Below are positions 17,711 through 26,600 of a stretch of 32,444 nt of DNA, piece after piece (the stretch's first letter is position 1; every line of letters begins with the position of its first letter). Origin of the DNA: Eubacteriales Family XIII. Incertae Sedis bacterium. Lineage in GTDB: Bacteria; Bacillota; Clostridia; Peptostreptococcales; Anaerovoracaceae. Location of the stretch: contig JAISED010000065.1 of NCBI GenBank assembly GCA_031264295.1, positions 1 to 32,444 of the forward strand. The letters are read 5' to 3'. A program made the translations under genes and the position numbers. The notes beneath the pieces were generated by a model that saw only the letters and a program-made list of their open reading frames with translations, was not told the DNA's origin and made no database searches.

Positions 17711-17797
17711 TAATTCACTTTTGGGTTTGGCGGCAGTTGGCTTTTGACTTTGGCTTGGTTTTACTTTTGACTTTGACTTCGTTTTATTTTTGATTAT

Positions 17798-17826
17798 ATT
17801 ATACCCAAATAAAGAGCAACATTCAA
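17798..17826 (-). promoter_or_regulatory. Second upstream promoter of the same AAA/DUF4143 gene
   Basis: On the minus strand TTGAAT (17821-17826), a 17-bp spacer and TATAAT (17798-17803). The transcript would carry a leader of about 130 nt made largely of A-rich, imperfectly repeated AAGTCAAAAG-type sequence (about 17730-17785), which also contains the proximal promoter. Confidence 0.5.
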
Positions 17827-17906
17827 ACACTGGAATTAAAACGTACAAGAGGCGCCATGATTGCAGCGGTGGAATTGTAACGGGACAGCCGAACGCCGCC
17901 CAAACA

Positions 17907-19118
17907 TCAAAATTCATTTGACAGAAGAAAATCCGCGACATGCATGGTTTTGATTCCCTCATGGTTCCCGCCCGCGAACGCATCCGTGCGTAACACGTAT
18001 TTGGGATAATTGTCGCGTATTGAGAGAAGTCGCTCGTATTCGTGCGCATCGGTTTCCGGCTTGTCGATCTTCTGCGCGATTTGGATATACAGCTTGTTTT
18101 CTTGTCGGGTCGCCACGAAATCAATCTCGCCGCCCGGTATTTGCCCGATATTGACCTCATATCCGCGCCGCAGCAGTTCAAGATAAACGATGTTCTCAAG
18201 CATTGCCGCCACGCTGTCCGACGTATAGCCGAGCATACTGTATCGCATGGCAGGGTCGCACACGAAGAATTTCTCCTGCGTTTTTAAGATTTCTTTTCCT
18301 TGAATGTCGTAGCGGGAACAGCGGTGCAGGAGAAACGCGCCCTCAAGCTTGCTCAAATAGCTGTATACCGTCTCGTTATCAATGGCGCGGTTTTCGCTTT
18401 TGAGATATTTGGATATGGCGGCGGCTGAAAAAGTTCTGCCGATGTTGTCGAGTGCAAAACGGACGATCCGTTCCAGTTGATCCACCTTGCGGATTTGATT
18501 ACGCTTCACGATATCCGTGAAAATCGTGGAGTTGTAAATGTCCTTGATGATCGTATATGCCTCGTCTGCGGAATACTCCTGCAGATGAATCGCCGGGAAA
18601 CCTCCGAACCTTAAATACCGAGCGAACTCGGCATGAAGATTGCTGGCGCTTCCGTATTCTTCGCGAAAGATCAAATACTCGCCGAAAGACAGCGGAAACA
18701 CGCGAAATTGAACGTAACGCCCTGTAAGATAGGTTGAAATCTCCGAGGACATCATGCGGGAGTTTGAGCCTGTCACATAGATGTCCGCGTCAAAATCGGT
18801 CATAAATGAATTAACGGCATTCTCCCAATCCTTGACTTCCTGTATCTCGTCAAGAAGCAAGTAGGTCTTGCCGCCTTTTGAAAGCCTGCGTTTTACTTCG
18901 TCATAGAGGCGTTTCGCCGTTTTGATTTCCTCATGTTCAAGAGAATCAAAATTGTACGCGATGATCTTGTTCTCGGCAATCCCGCGCTCGCGCAGACCGG
19001 CCGCTATCATTTTTAATATAGTGGACTTGCCGGAACGCCTGACGCCGGAGAGAATCTTGACAAAGGGCGTACCCGCATACGCCATAATCTTCTCAACATA
19101 GGTAGGTCTTAAAATCAT
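17907..19118 (-). CDS. AAA ATPase with DUF4143 C-terminal domain (second, divergent copy)
   Basis: The product is 403 residues from the ATG at 19118, which has AAGGAGGTGG upstream. A longer frame reaching 19169 is excluded because it runs through the promoter. Walker A is GVRRSGKST (25-33), Walker B is TYLLLDEIQEV (about 88-98), and YVTGSNSRM is sensor-like. FRVFPLSFGEYL is typical of this AAA clade. The tail contains GGEIDFVATRQ and LYIQIAQ, again PD-(D/E)XK-like. It differs clearly in sequence from the downstream homologue (GVRRSGKS versus GPKWCGKT), so the pair is not a recent duplication. Function is unknown. Confidence 0.88.
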   Translation of the reverse strand: MILRPTYVEKIMAYAGTPFVKILSGVRRSGKSTILKMIAAGLRERGIAENKIIAYNFDSLEHEEIKTAKRLYDEVKRRLSKGGKTYLLLDEIQEVKDWENAVNSFMTDFDADIYVTGSNSRMMSSEISTYLTGRYVQFRVFPLSFGEYLIFREEYGSASNLHAEFARYLRFGGFPAIHLQEYSADEAYTIIKDIYNSTIFTDIVKRNQIRKVDQLERIVRFALDNIGRTFSAAAISKYLKSENRAIDNETVYSYLSKLEGAFLLHRCSRYDIQGKEILKTQEKFFVCDPAMRYSMLGYTSDSVAAMLENIVYLELLRRGYEVNIGQIPGGEIDFVATRQENKLYIQIAQKIDKPETDAHEYERLLSIRDNYPKYVLRTDAFAGGNHEGIKTMHVADFLLSNEF

Positions 19119-19140
19119 GCCGACCACCTCCTTGCTAAAT

Positions 19141-19169
19141 ACTATACCGTAAAACAGTGCTCCTGTCAA
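19141..19169 (-). promoter_or_regulatory. Consensus promoter of the second AAA/DUF4143 gene
   Basis: On the minus strand TTGACA (19164-19169), a 17-bp spacer and TATAGT (19141-19146). It lies 23 bp before the ATG at 19118 and supports that start. Confidence 0.75.
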
Positions 19170-19295
19170 GAATGTTGCGGTTATAACCCTATAAACAGAT
19201 TTACTTCATCGTATATTGCGGAAATCCACACATCGCGGCAATATCCTCGTTATTCAAGCGGCATTTGCGCTTGCAATCGGCGCACTTCCAAACAA

Positions 19296-19318
19296 AAAGC
19301 CCCCACAAAGGGGGCTTT
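19296..19318 (-). terminator. Terminator behind tRNA-Thr
   Basis: AAAGCCCCC (19296-19304) pairs with GGGGGCTTT (19310-19318) around a 5-nt loop. On the minus strand it is followed by TTTTTGTT. It lies 5 bp past the CCA end of the tRNA gene. Confidence 0.9.
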
Positions 19319-19323
19319 CTGTT

Positions 19324-19399
19324 TGGAGCTGCCCAGCGGACTTGAACCGCCGACTTCCTCCTTACCAAGGAGGTACTCTACCGACTGAGTTAGGGCAGC
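19324..19399 (-). tRNA. tRNA-Thr (anticodon GGT)
   Basis: The minus strand folds as a full cloverleaf of 76 nt. The acceptor stem is GCTGCCC/GGGCAGC, the discriminator is T and CCA is encoded in the DNA. The anticodon stem CCTCC/GGAGG holds the loop TTGGTAA with anticodon GGT, reading ACC and ACT threonine codons. The T arm contains GGTTCAAGTCC. It has its own promoter and terminator and so is a single-gene unit. Confidence 0.97.
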
Positions 19400-19415
19400 A
19401 CATGAGCACTCAAAC

Positions 19416-19445
19416 ATTTTACTATATACCAAGACAGCTTGTCAA
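19416..19445 (-). promoter_or_regulatory. Promoter of tRNA-Thr
   Basis: On the minus strand TTGACA (19440-19445), an 18-bp spacer and TAAAAT (19416-19421). The -10 ends 16 bp before the mature tRNA 5' end. Confidence 0.65.
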
Positions 19446-19538
19446 CAGGTTTAAGCAGGTTTGCAGATGGTTTATTTTTCATATTATGGATTTAATTTGA
19501 TTTAACATATTTATCGGAAAATAATGGGAACAAGATGA

Positions 19539-19567
19539 TTGACCTCAATCTACCGCAGTGCTATAAT
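19539..19567 (+). promoter_or_regulatory. Promoter of the TrpR-like gene
   Basis: TTGACC (19539-19544), a 17-bp spacer and a perfect TATAAT (19562-19567). Transcription would begin near 19574, giving a leader of about 115 nt before the ATG at 19689. Confidence 0.75.
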
Positions 19568-19575
19568 AACACTGT

Positions 19576-19593
19576 AAACCGCTAAAGTGGTTT
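19576..19593 (+). promoter_or_regulatory. Small hairpin at the start of the TrpR-like gene's transcript
   Basis: AAACCGC (19576-19582) pairs with GTGGTTT (19587-19593), including one G-T pair, around a TAAA loop and is followed by two more T residues. It falls almost at the predicted transcription start. It might protect the 5' end or act as a weak early terminator; the stem is short. Confidence 0.3.
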
Positions 19594-19688
19594 TTAGAAG
19601 TCCTATAAAGTATTATTGCTTGTGACTGCCGCCAGGATGGCTATGGTTTAGACCGAGTTCAGTATAAGGAAAGAGGGAAGGGTTCGCC

Positions 19689-19979
19689 ATGACATATATA
19701 TCGAAGTTTAAAACCGCAGAAACAGACCTGTTTTTTCAGGCGATCCTTTCTTTACAAGACGACGAGGAATGTTATCGCTTGTTTGAAGATGTATGTACTA
19801 TCAATGAACTTCATGCGATTTCGCAGAGGTTCTATATCGCTAAGCTGTTGTTCGAGGGCAAGACCTATCAGGAGATTGAAGAAATCACCAAGGCAAGCAC
19901 CGCCACCATCAGCAGGATCAATAAATGCTGCCGCTACGGCGCCGATGGGTATCGGCTCACGGTGGATCGCCTTAAATAA
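19689..19979 (+). CDS. YerC/YecD-family TrpR-related DNA-binding protein
   Basis: The 96-residue protein matches the TrpR superfamily group typical of Firmicutes, which differs from the enterobacterial tryptophan repressor. The helix-turn-helix is visible in LLFEGKTYQEIEEITKAST and ATISRINKCCRYG. Targets of this group are poorly known; regulation of tryptophan genes should not be assumed. AGGGAAGGG lies about 7 nt before the ATG. The half-palindrome GAGTTCAGTAT at 19655-19665 in its leader also occurs in the glycoside hydrolase leader, which could be an autoregulatory site. It has its own promoter and precedes the synthase operon by 718 bp, so it is a candidate but unproven regulator of it. 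Confidence 0.88.
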   Translation: MTYISKFKTAETDLFFQAILSLQDDEECYRLFEDVCTINELHAISQRFYIAKLLFEGKTYQEIEEITKASTATISRINKCCRYGADGYRLTVDRLK

Positions 19980-20108
19980 TTTTTTTTTATATCTTTTAAA
20001 ATTTTTTTTTATGCCATATAGGGTCGTAAATCTGTATTTTTTAGCCTTGTTTGTCCGTCGAACCCAAAATAACAGCTTGCTGATTCCAATTTTGAAAGAA
20101 AAAGTTAG

Positions 20109-20137
20109 TTGACAAAAATACTATTTCTAGGTATTAT
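20109..20137 (+). promoter_or_regulatory. Distal promoter P1 of the synthase operon
   Basis: TTGACA (20109-20114), a 17-bp spacer and TATTAT (20132-20137). AATAC/GTATT half-sites (20117-20121 and 20131-20135) flank the spacer. Transcription would start near 20144, giving a leader of about 550 nt. Confidence 0.6.
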
Positions 20138-20153
20138 AGATCAGGTATCTGGA

Positions 20154-20183
20154 CAATATAGTATTGTATTTTTTACTATATTG
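20154..20183. promoter_or_regulatory. Perfect 10-bp inverted repeat just downstream of P1
   Basis: CAATATAGTA (20154-20163) is the exact reverse complement of TACTATATTG (20174-20183) with a 10-nt spacer. Its position just after the P1 start fits an operator. It is less suited to be a terminator, since the stem is AT-rich and A residues, not T, follow. Confidence 0.5.
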
Positions 20184-20294
20184 AAAAAATATTCAAGATA
20201 CAGGTGAATTTTCACAGTATGTTACTTGAATTGAGAGCAACTTACCAAAATAGTTATAAAATCAATTTTTTTTTCGATTTTGCATTAATGACAA

Positions 20295-20331
20295 AATACG
20301 TATTGACAAATTTTGTTTAATGAAATATGCT
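20295..20331 (+). promoter_or_regulatory. Proximal promoter P2 of the synthase operon with overlapping palindrome
   Basis: TTGACA (20303-20308), a 17-bp spacer and TATGCT (20326-20331). The palindrome AATACGTATT (20295-20304) overlaps the first bases of the -35 and could be a repressor site. Start near 20338, leaving a leader of about 360 nt. Confidence 0.6.
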
Positions 20332-20369
20332 ATTTTGGTAAACTCAAACTCAATTCGCTTGGGTGTGCG

Positions 20370-20386
20370 TATCGGAGTCTCCGATA
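20370..20386 (+). promoter_or_regulatory. Perfect 7-bp hairpin in the synthase leader
   Basis: TATCGGA (20370-20376) and TCCGATA (20380-20386) pair around a 3-nt loop, about 30 nt into the P2 transcript. A second 7-bp stem follows: AATGTTG (20393-20399) with CAACATT (20410-20416). Neither has a U tail. Confidence 0.45.
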
Positions 20387-20436
20387 GCTGTGAATGTTGA
20401 TGAATTTTGCAACATTATAGTAAAAAATAGTTGACC

Positions 20437-20517
20437 GTGCAACTTTATATATAGTAGAGATTGCCAGTGAACTTTTGCACTTGGGTTAGTTGTTGTGTGG
20501 CTATATATAGTTGTGCA
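20437..20517 (+). promoter_or_regulatory. Long AT-rich stem-loop in the synthase leader
   Basis: TATATATAG (20446-20454) pairs with CTATATATA (20501-20509). The outer flanks GTGCAACT (20437-20444) and AGTTGTGCA (20509-20517) extend the stem imperfectly. It could be an RNA structure or a DNA-binding dyad. No known riboswitch class is recognised. Confidence 0.35.
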
Positions 20518-20611
20518 ATAAGATATATATATACAAAACAATGTTTGACGTGCGGCGCCGTTTAATGCGTCGGTAAAAGCAAATTTTAAGTTATTCGTAA
20601 GAACGGAGGTT

Positions 20612-20647
20612 ATGGGTTCGGATAGGCTTTCAGCATTGATTTTATAA
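20612..20647 (+). CDS. Possible 11-residue leader peptide upstream of the synthase
   Basis: An ATG at 20612 follows a strong GGAGG (20605-20609) and reads MGSDRLSALIL then TAA. It ends 50 nt before the synthase ATG and is in another frame. The synthase start itself has only a weak ribosome site, so ribosomes may load here first. The residues show no amino-acid bias typical of attenuation peptides. It could also be chance. Confidence 0.35.
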   Translation: MGSDRLSALIL

Positions 20648-20697
20648 TCATCAAGTGTGCGCCGCTCTTACAGCTTGTCTATACCCGAAGATGAATT

Positions 20698-23600
20698 ATG
20701 CAGACAAAAAACAAAAAGAAAGAGGTAATGGTATTAACTCCATTTGAGATGCCTGATGTCGAATTGGCTCTTGATACCATTAAAGCCGGCGCGTTTCCTG
20801 TTTTACATTTAGGAAGGGATTTGGAGACGGCGGAGCATGTCTTATCTGAACTTTCCTTAATGACAGATGAGCCGTTTGGCGTTTGTCTTGCGGACAGAGC
20901 CTTAAAAGGTTTGAAACTTCCAGAACAGGTGACGGTAATAATTACGGCATACGGGAAGCATTACAAACGCGGTATAACTGTCAAGAATAAAGAAGCAGCG
21001 ACTTTATATCAAGTACACTCTGTTAAAGAAGCCGAGGCGGCTATAGCTGAAAAAGCGCCCGCTATTATAATAAAGGGCAGTGAAGGGGCTGGATTTGTCG
21101 CCGAAGAATCATCTTTCATTATATTCCAGAAAATTATAGGCGAGTGTTTGAAGAACAAGATAGATCTTTATATTCAAGGCGGCGCAGGCGTTCATACCTC
21201 GGCGGCCTACCTTGGTCTTGGCGCTCAAGGCGTAATTCTTGATTCTCAGGTAGCTCTTCTGCCCGAGTGCCGTGCTCCCCAGGAGGTGAAAAATACCCTT
21301 GTAAGGCTGACCGGCAGCGAGATGCTGATGATAGACGGTTTCAGGGTTCTCACCAGACCGAATTCACCTAAGCTGGCCGATGAAACGACCTTTGAGGAAC
21401 TTCGCGCATATTTGGGAGGCTTCGATCTTTCCGCCAATTACATACCTGTGGGTCTTGACGTCACCTTTTCAGTAGACTTCAAAGAAAAATATAAAAACCT
21501 TAACACTTTAGTGTTTTCAATACATGAGGCCGCTTATTCGCATTTAAGGCAAGCGAAGGCTCTGGGCAGCATAGCTCCGGATAACGGTCTGGCTGAATAT
21601 TTAGGTATAAAATATCCTGTAGCACAGGGCCCGATGGCGCGGGTTAGCGACGTCCCTGAGTTCGCCAGAGAGGTGGCTAAGGGCGGGGCGCTGCCCTTCA
21701 CCGCTCTGAGTATGGCGAGCGGCGCAGCGGCAGAAAAACTGCTGACCGCGACCGCAGCGAAGGTAGGCGGGCGTCCTTGGGGCGTAGGCATATTGGGTTT
21801 CGCCTATCCGCAGCTTGTCGACGAGCAAACTAAGCTGATATTGCAGGCAAAACCCGATGTGGTTCTCATAGCAGGCGGCAGGCCGTCACAAGCAAAACCC
21901 TTTGAAAAGGAAGGCATAAAGGTTTTTCTGCATACACCGGCTACGGGACTTCTCGACATGTTCCTGAAAGAAGGGGCTAGGAATTTCATATTCGAGGGGC
22001 GTGAGAGCGGCGGTCATGTTGGGCCGCTTCCAAGCACCGTCCTTTGGGAGAAGCAGATCGTGCGCCTGCTCCAGGAGGAGGATAAATCTTCTATAAATGT
22101 ATTTTTCGCAGGCGGTATACATGACGCTCTCTCTTCGGCCTTCGTCTCTATTATGTCGGCGCCCTTAGCCGCCGGCGCTATGAAAGTGGGCGTCCTGGTG
22201 GGAACGGCGTATCTTTATACAAAGGAGATCGTAGAAACAGGCGCTATTACAAAGGAATATCAACAAAGCGTCATCAAACAGAACGAGACTATGCTGCTCA
22301 AGACCGCGTACGGACAGGAAACAAGAGCGCTTAGAACCCCTTATACGCAGTTCTTTAATAATGAAAAGACAAGAATGCTGGCTGAGGGTATTGATCCGAA
22401 AGAGGTATGGGTCAAACTCGAAGAGATAAATATGGGACGTCTCAGGATTGCCTCGAAGGGTGTCAAACGTCAGGGCGATGAACTTATAAAGGTATCAGAC
22501 GACGAGCAACTGGAAAGCGGTCTTTTCATGACCGGCGAGGTAACGACGCTTGTAGATAAGACCACATCCGTGCGCAGACTTCATAGTGCCGTAACCACCG
22601 GCGGTAATGAATTCCTCGCGAAGCTGAATGATATGCCAAGGCCGGATTATGAGACGCTGAGAGAGTATCAACCTTGTGATATAGCCATTATCGGTATGGC
22701 CGGCGTATTCCCATTTGCAGAAGATCTTGACGAATATTGGAAAAATATTCTTTTCAATAAAGACTGCGTCACAGAAGTGTCGGATTACAGGTGGAGCAGG
22801 GAGCTCTTTTTCAAGCAGGAAGGACGGGATACCGACTACTCTGTTTCGAAATGGGGCGCTTTCCTTCAACAGACGGATTTTGACGCATTGGAGTTCGGAA
22901 TCACTCCCCAGTCATTGCCGTCTATAGAGCCTGTTCAGCTCTTGAGCCTCCTTATCGCCAAACGCGCTTTAGCGGACGCGGGATACGGAGATATAGCCAA
23001 AGCGGATTTCGAAGATACGTCTGTTATATTCGGCGCTCAGGGCGCGGGGGAACTGACGGGGGTCTACGGCTCACGCACCGGACTCAAGGGGATGCTCGGT
23101 GAGATACCTGAGTCTATCGACGCGTCATTGCCGAAGCTCACGGAAGATTCATTCCCCGGCATGCTGTCAAACGTTATATCAGGCAGAATTACCAACAGAC
23201 TCAATATGGGCGGGCGCAACTACACTGTAGACGCAGCCTGCGCATCGTCATTGGCGGCCTTGGATGTAGCGTTCCATGAGCTTCATTCGAAGCGCTCCAA
23301 CATGGTGGTTCTGGGCGGCGCCGATCTGCATAATAGCATAAACGATTTTCTGATGTTTTCAAGTACATTTGCGCTTTCAAAGAAGGGTTACTGTTCCACC
23401 TTCGATTCAGACGCCGACGGCATCACCCTCGGCGAGGGCATAGGCGTGGTGATTCTGAAACGCCTTGAAGACGCCAAGCGCGACTGTAACAAGATATATG
23501 CGGTGATCAAGGGCATAGGAGGAAGCAGCGACGGCCGCAACCTCGGACTTACCGCGCCCAGCAAAGGCGGGCAGATGAAAGCCCTGCGGAGAGCTTACAA

Positions 23601-26600
23601 AAGCGCCGGCATAACGCCGTCAGACGTGGGGCTGATAGAAGCGCATGGGACGGGTACCGTAGTAGGCGATCGCATTGAGCTTAGCGCGCTTACAGATGTT
23701 TTCGTAGAGTCGGGGGCATTGCCGGGACAGACTAATCTGGGTTCTGTGAAGACGCAGATCGGTCATACAAAGTGCGCCGCCGGTATCGCCGGACTGATCA
23801 AAGCCACGATGGCGGTGAAGTACGGAGTGCTGCCGCCCACATTACACCTGAACAACCCGAATTCCGCATATAAAGGAAATAATCCATTCACGTTCAATGC
23901 GGAGAAGCCCGGTATCTGGAACAAATCCAAGCGCATAGCGGGTGTCAGCGGCTTCGGGTTTGGCGGCACTAACTTCCATACGATTTTGCAGAACTATGAA
24001 GAAGAGATACCGCAGTCTACAATAATGAACGCCTGGCCCTCCGAACTCTTCATATTCCGGGGGGATACGCCGGAAGAGGCTAAAGAGCTTATGGCCAAGG
24101 TCAAGACGCTTTACAGCGTAAATAATACACTTAGAATCAGAGACGTGGCATACAGCCTGTTGGAATATAATGAAAAGGATGTTCAGATCGTTATTGTCGC
24201 GAGCAACCACGAGGAGCTTACAGACAGGATCGATAAGATTATAGACGGTGCCATCGGCACAGATGATGCGAAGAGAGCTGAACTCTCCGGCGTATATTTC
24301 AGAAACCCTGTGGAGGGCAAGGTGGCCTTCCTGTTTTCGGGACAAGGGAGCCAGCGGGTGAATATGGCGCGGGATCTATTCGTCATCTTCCCATTTATGC
24401 GTAAGCTGATAGAAAAGAATCCCGAATATATGGACATTCTTTTCCCCGCATCCGCGTTCACCAATGATGAAAAGAAGGCGCAGAGAAGCCTGATAACCGA
24501 TACCAGAAATGCGCAGCCCTTGCTCGGCGTTGTGGATTATGCTATAGCTGATTTCTTGCGTTCTCTTGATATCGTTCCGGATATGGTCGCAGGGCACAGC
24601 TATGGAGAGATTCCGGCGCTTTGTTTCGCCGACGCGTTTTCGCCGGACTACCTCATGTCGCTCAGCTCGCGCAGAGCTGAGTCCATCCTGGGCGCCGTAG
24701 GCGGCGATCCCGGGAAGATGGCGGCAGTGACGGCGGCGCCGGATGAACTGGCGGATCTGCTAAAAGGCGAGACTGAGGTGTGGGCGGTAAATTACAATTC
24801 CGAAAAGCAGACTGTAGTAGCGGGTACGTCGGAATCCATTAAATCGTTCATAGCGAAAGCCACGGAAAAGAAGATATCATGTAAAGAGCTGAACGTGGCT
24901 TGCGCCTTCCACAGTCCGCTGATCGCAAATTCAAAAGTGCTTTTCGCAGACGCGCTCAGGGATGTAGCGTTTAAAAAACCCACTGTTCAGGTTTGGTCGA
25001 ATACCACCGCCGCAGTTTATCCCGCATCGCCTGAGAGCATAAAGAACCGTTTGGCTGATCATTTGGTAAATCCGGTGCGGTTCAGTGAACAGCTTGTAAA
25101 TATGTATGAAGACGGCGCCAGGGTCTTCGTTGAAGCGGGTCCGGGCAATGTTTTAATAGGTCTGGTGTCAGGTACACTTGGTCGGGATAAAGATGTTATT
25201 ACTATTCAAACGGAAAAGCAGGGCAAGGATGGACTGACATTTTTACTGCAGGCCTTGGCACGTTACGTTTCTACAGGGAGAAAAGTTAATATGGAAAAAC
25301 TTTATGATGGAAGGGATGTCGAGACAGTGAACATCGACACTCCGGATGATTACAGAAAAAACAGCACCGTATGGTATATTGACGGGAAAGGCGCTGTTCC
25401 GTCGAATGGCAAGCCGCCATTAGGCGAAGGAGCGCAGACAGGGACTATTTTATCGCTGAAAGACCTGATGAAGGGTTCGGTAAATGAGTCTGTAACCTTC
25501 AGTCCTGAAGCTATAATGATGGCATATCTTGATAATATGAACGCGATGATTCAGGATCAGAGGGACGTCATGCTGGGATATCTGGGAGAACCGGAAATGT
25601 CGCCGCGCACCCCGTACCAAAGGACATATGTGAACCGGCAACCTATACAGGCGCCTACGTCCGGCGCGGCTGAGGGGGTTGAAGTAGCGGTTCAAGTCTC
25701 GGAGGCGGATGCGGTTCAGAGCGAGGCCGGAACCGGCGACACGATCCCTAATGTCTTTGATGTAAGTCCGGAAGAACTTAAAGATATAATCCTGGATGTG
25801 GTAAGCACAAATACGGGATATCCCATAGATATGCTGGGGATGGACGTTGACCTGGAGGCGGATCTCAGTATCGACTCTATAAAACGCCTTGAGATCATCG
25901 GAGCTCTTCAGGAGAGAGTGCGTTTCTCGGAAGGCGCTATATATTCGGAAGATTCATATAGCAAGATGGTTGAGATAAAGACTTTGAGTGGTCTTGTGAA
26001 CTGGATCGTAGAGTTAGGCAAGCAGATAAAGGCCAGTTTGGACGCCGAAGGCGCTGCGGATGCAGACGGCCAGAAACCGGCTGAGGCGGCGGGAACGACA
26101 GAAGCGGCGGTTGAAGCGGGGGATACGGACGAGGTCACAAGGGTGGTCTTCGAATCTGAAGCATTTCCGCTGAACAGACAAGCGTCCGACAAGATCAAAG
26201 GCAAGCGCTTTGCGCTCATCGACGATGAGGGCGGATTTGCGGCGGCTGTAAAAACACAGCTTGAAGCGGAAGGCGCCATCGTTGAATTCATCGCCAAGGA
26301 CGCCGGAGATCTGACGGCTTACGACGGCTTGATCGTTATAAACATCTGCGAATCCCCTGTTAATATCACAGTGAGTGAATTCTTCAATCTAGTAAAAGCG
26401 GCGGATCTGAGCAAGATCCAGTGGATTCAGGTGTTTGACGATGCCCCCGGTACTGTGCTTGCGACGGACGGCGTAAGCGAAGTCGTAAAGCTGCAGGGTT
26501 TCACGGGTTTGGTAAAGACGCTCGCACAGGAGTATGCCGACGTCAATTCCAGGGCTGTATCGCTCTTACAGAAATTCGAGAAAGAAGCATTTGCAAAGCT

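Larger units (their letters stand above)
19980..20697. other. AT-rich 718-bp regulatory region before the synthase operon
   Basis: There is no supported protein gene of normal size here. It holds poly-T runs just after the TrpR-like gene (19979-20011), two strong plus-strand promoters, several inverted repeats and a short leader ORF, listed separately. It is far richer in A+T than the flanking genes. A 63-codon minus-strand frame at 20350-20541 lacks a ribosome site and resembles nothing. Confidence 0.7.

Noticed and set aside
17660-18199. 179-codon minus-strand frame with a Lys/Ser-rich segment
   Set aside because: Its first half overlaps the AAA/DUF4143 gene in another phase, it has no ribosome site, and the Lys/Ser part is translation of the A-rich repeated leader.
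19119-19169. Longer start of the second AAA/DUF4143 gene
   Set aside because: The extension covers the promoter's -10 and -35, while the ATG at 19118 has an excellent ribosome site.
19216-19500. 94-codon plus-strand frame
   Set aside because: It is antisense to the tRNA-Thr gene and its terminator.
20154-20183. Terminator of the TrpR-like gene
   Set aside because: The AT-rich stem has no T tail and lies downstream of promoter P1; an operator is more plausible.
20350-20541. 63-codon minus-strand frame in the synthase leader region
   Set aside because: No ribosome site, AT-rich composition matching the non-coding region, and it overlaps hairpins of the plus-strand leader.
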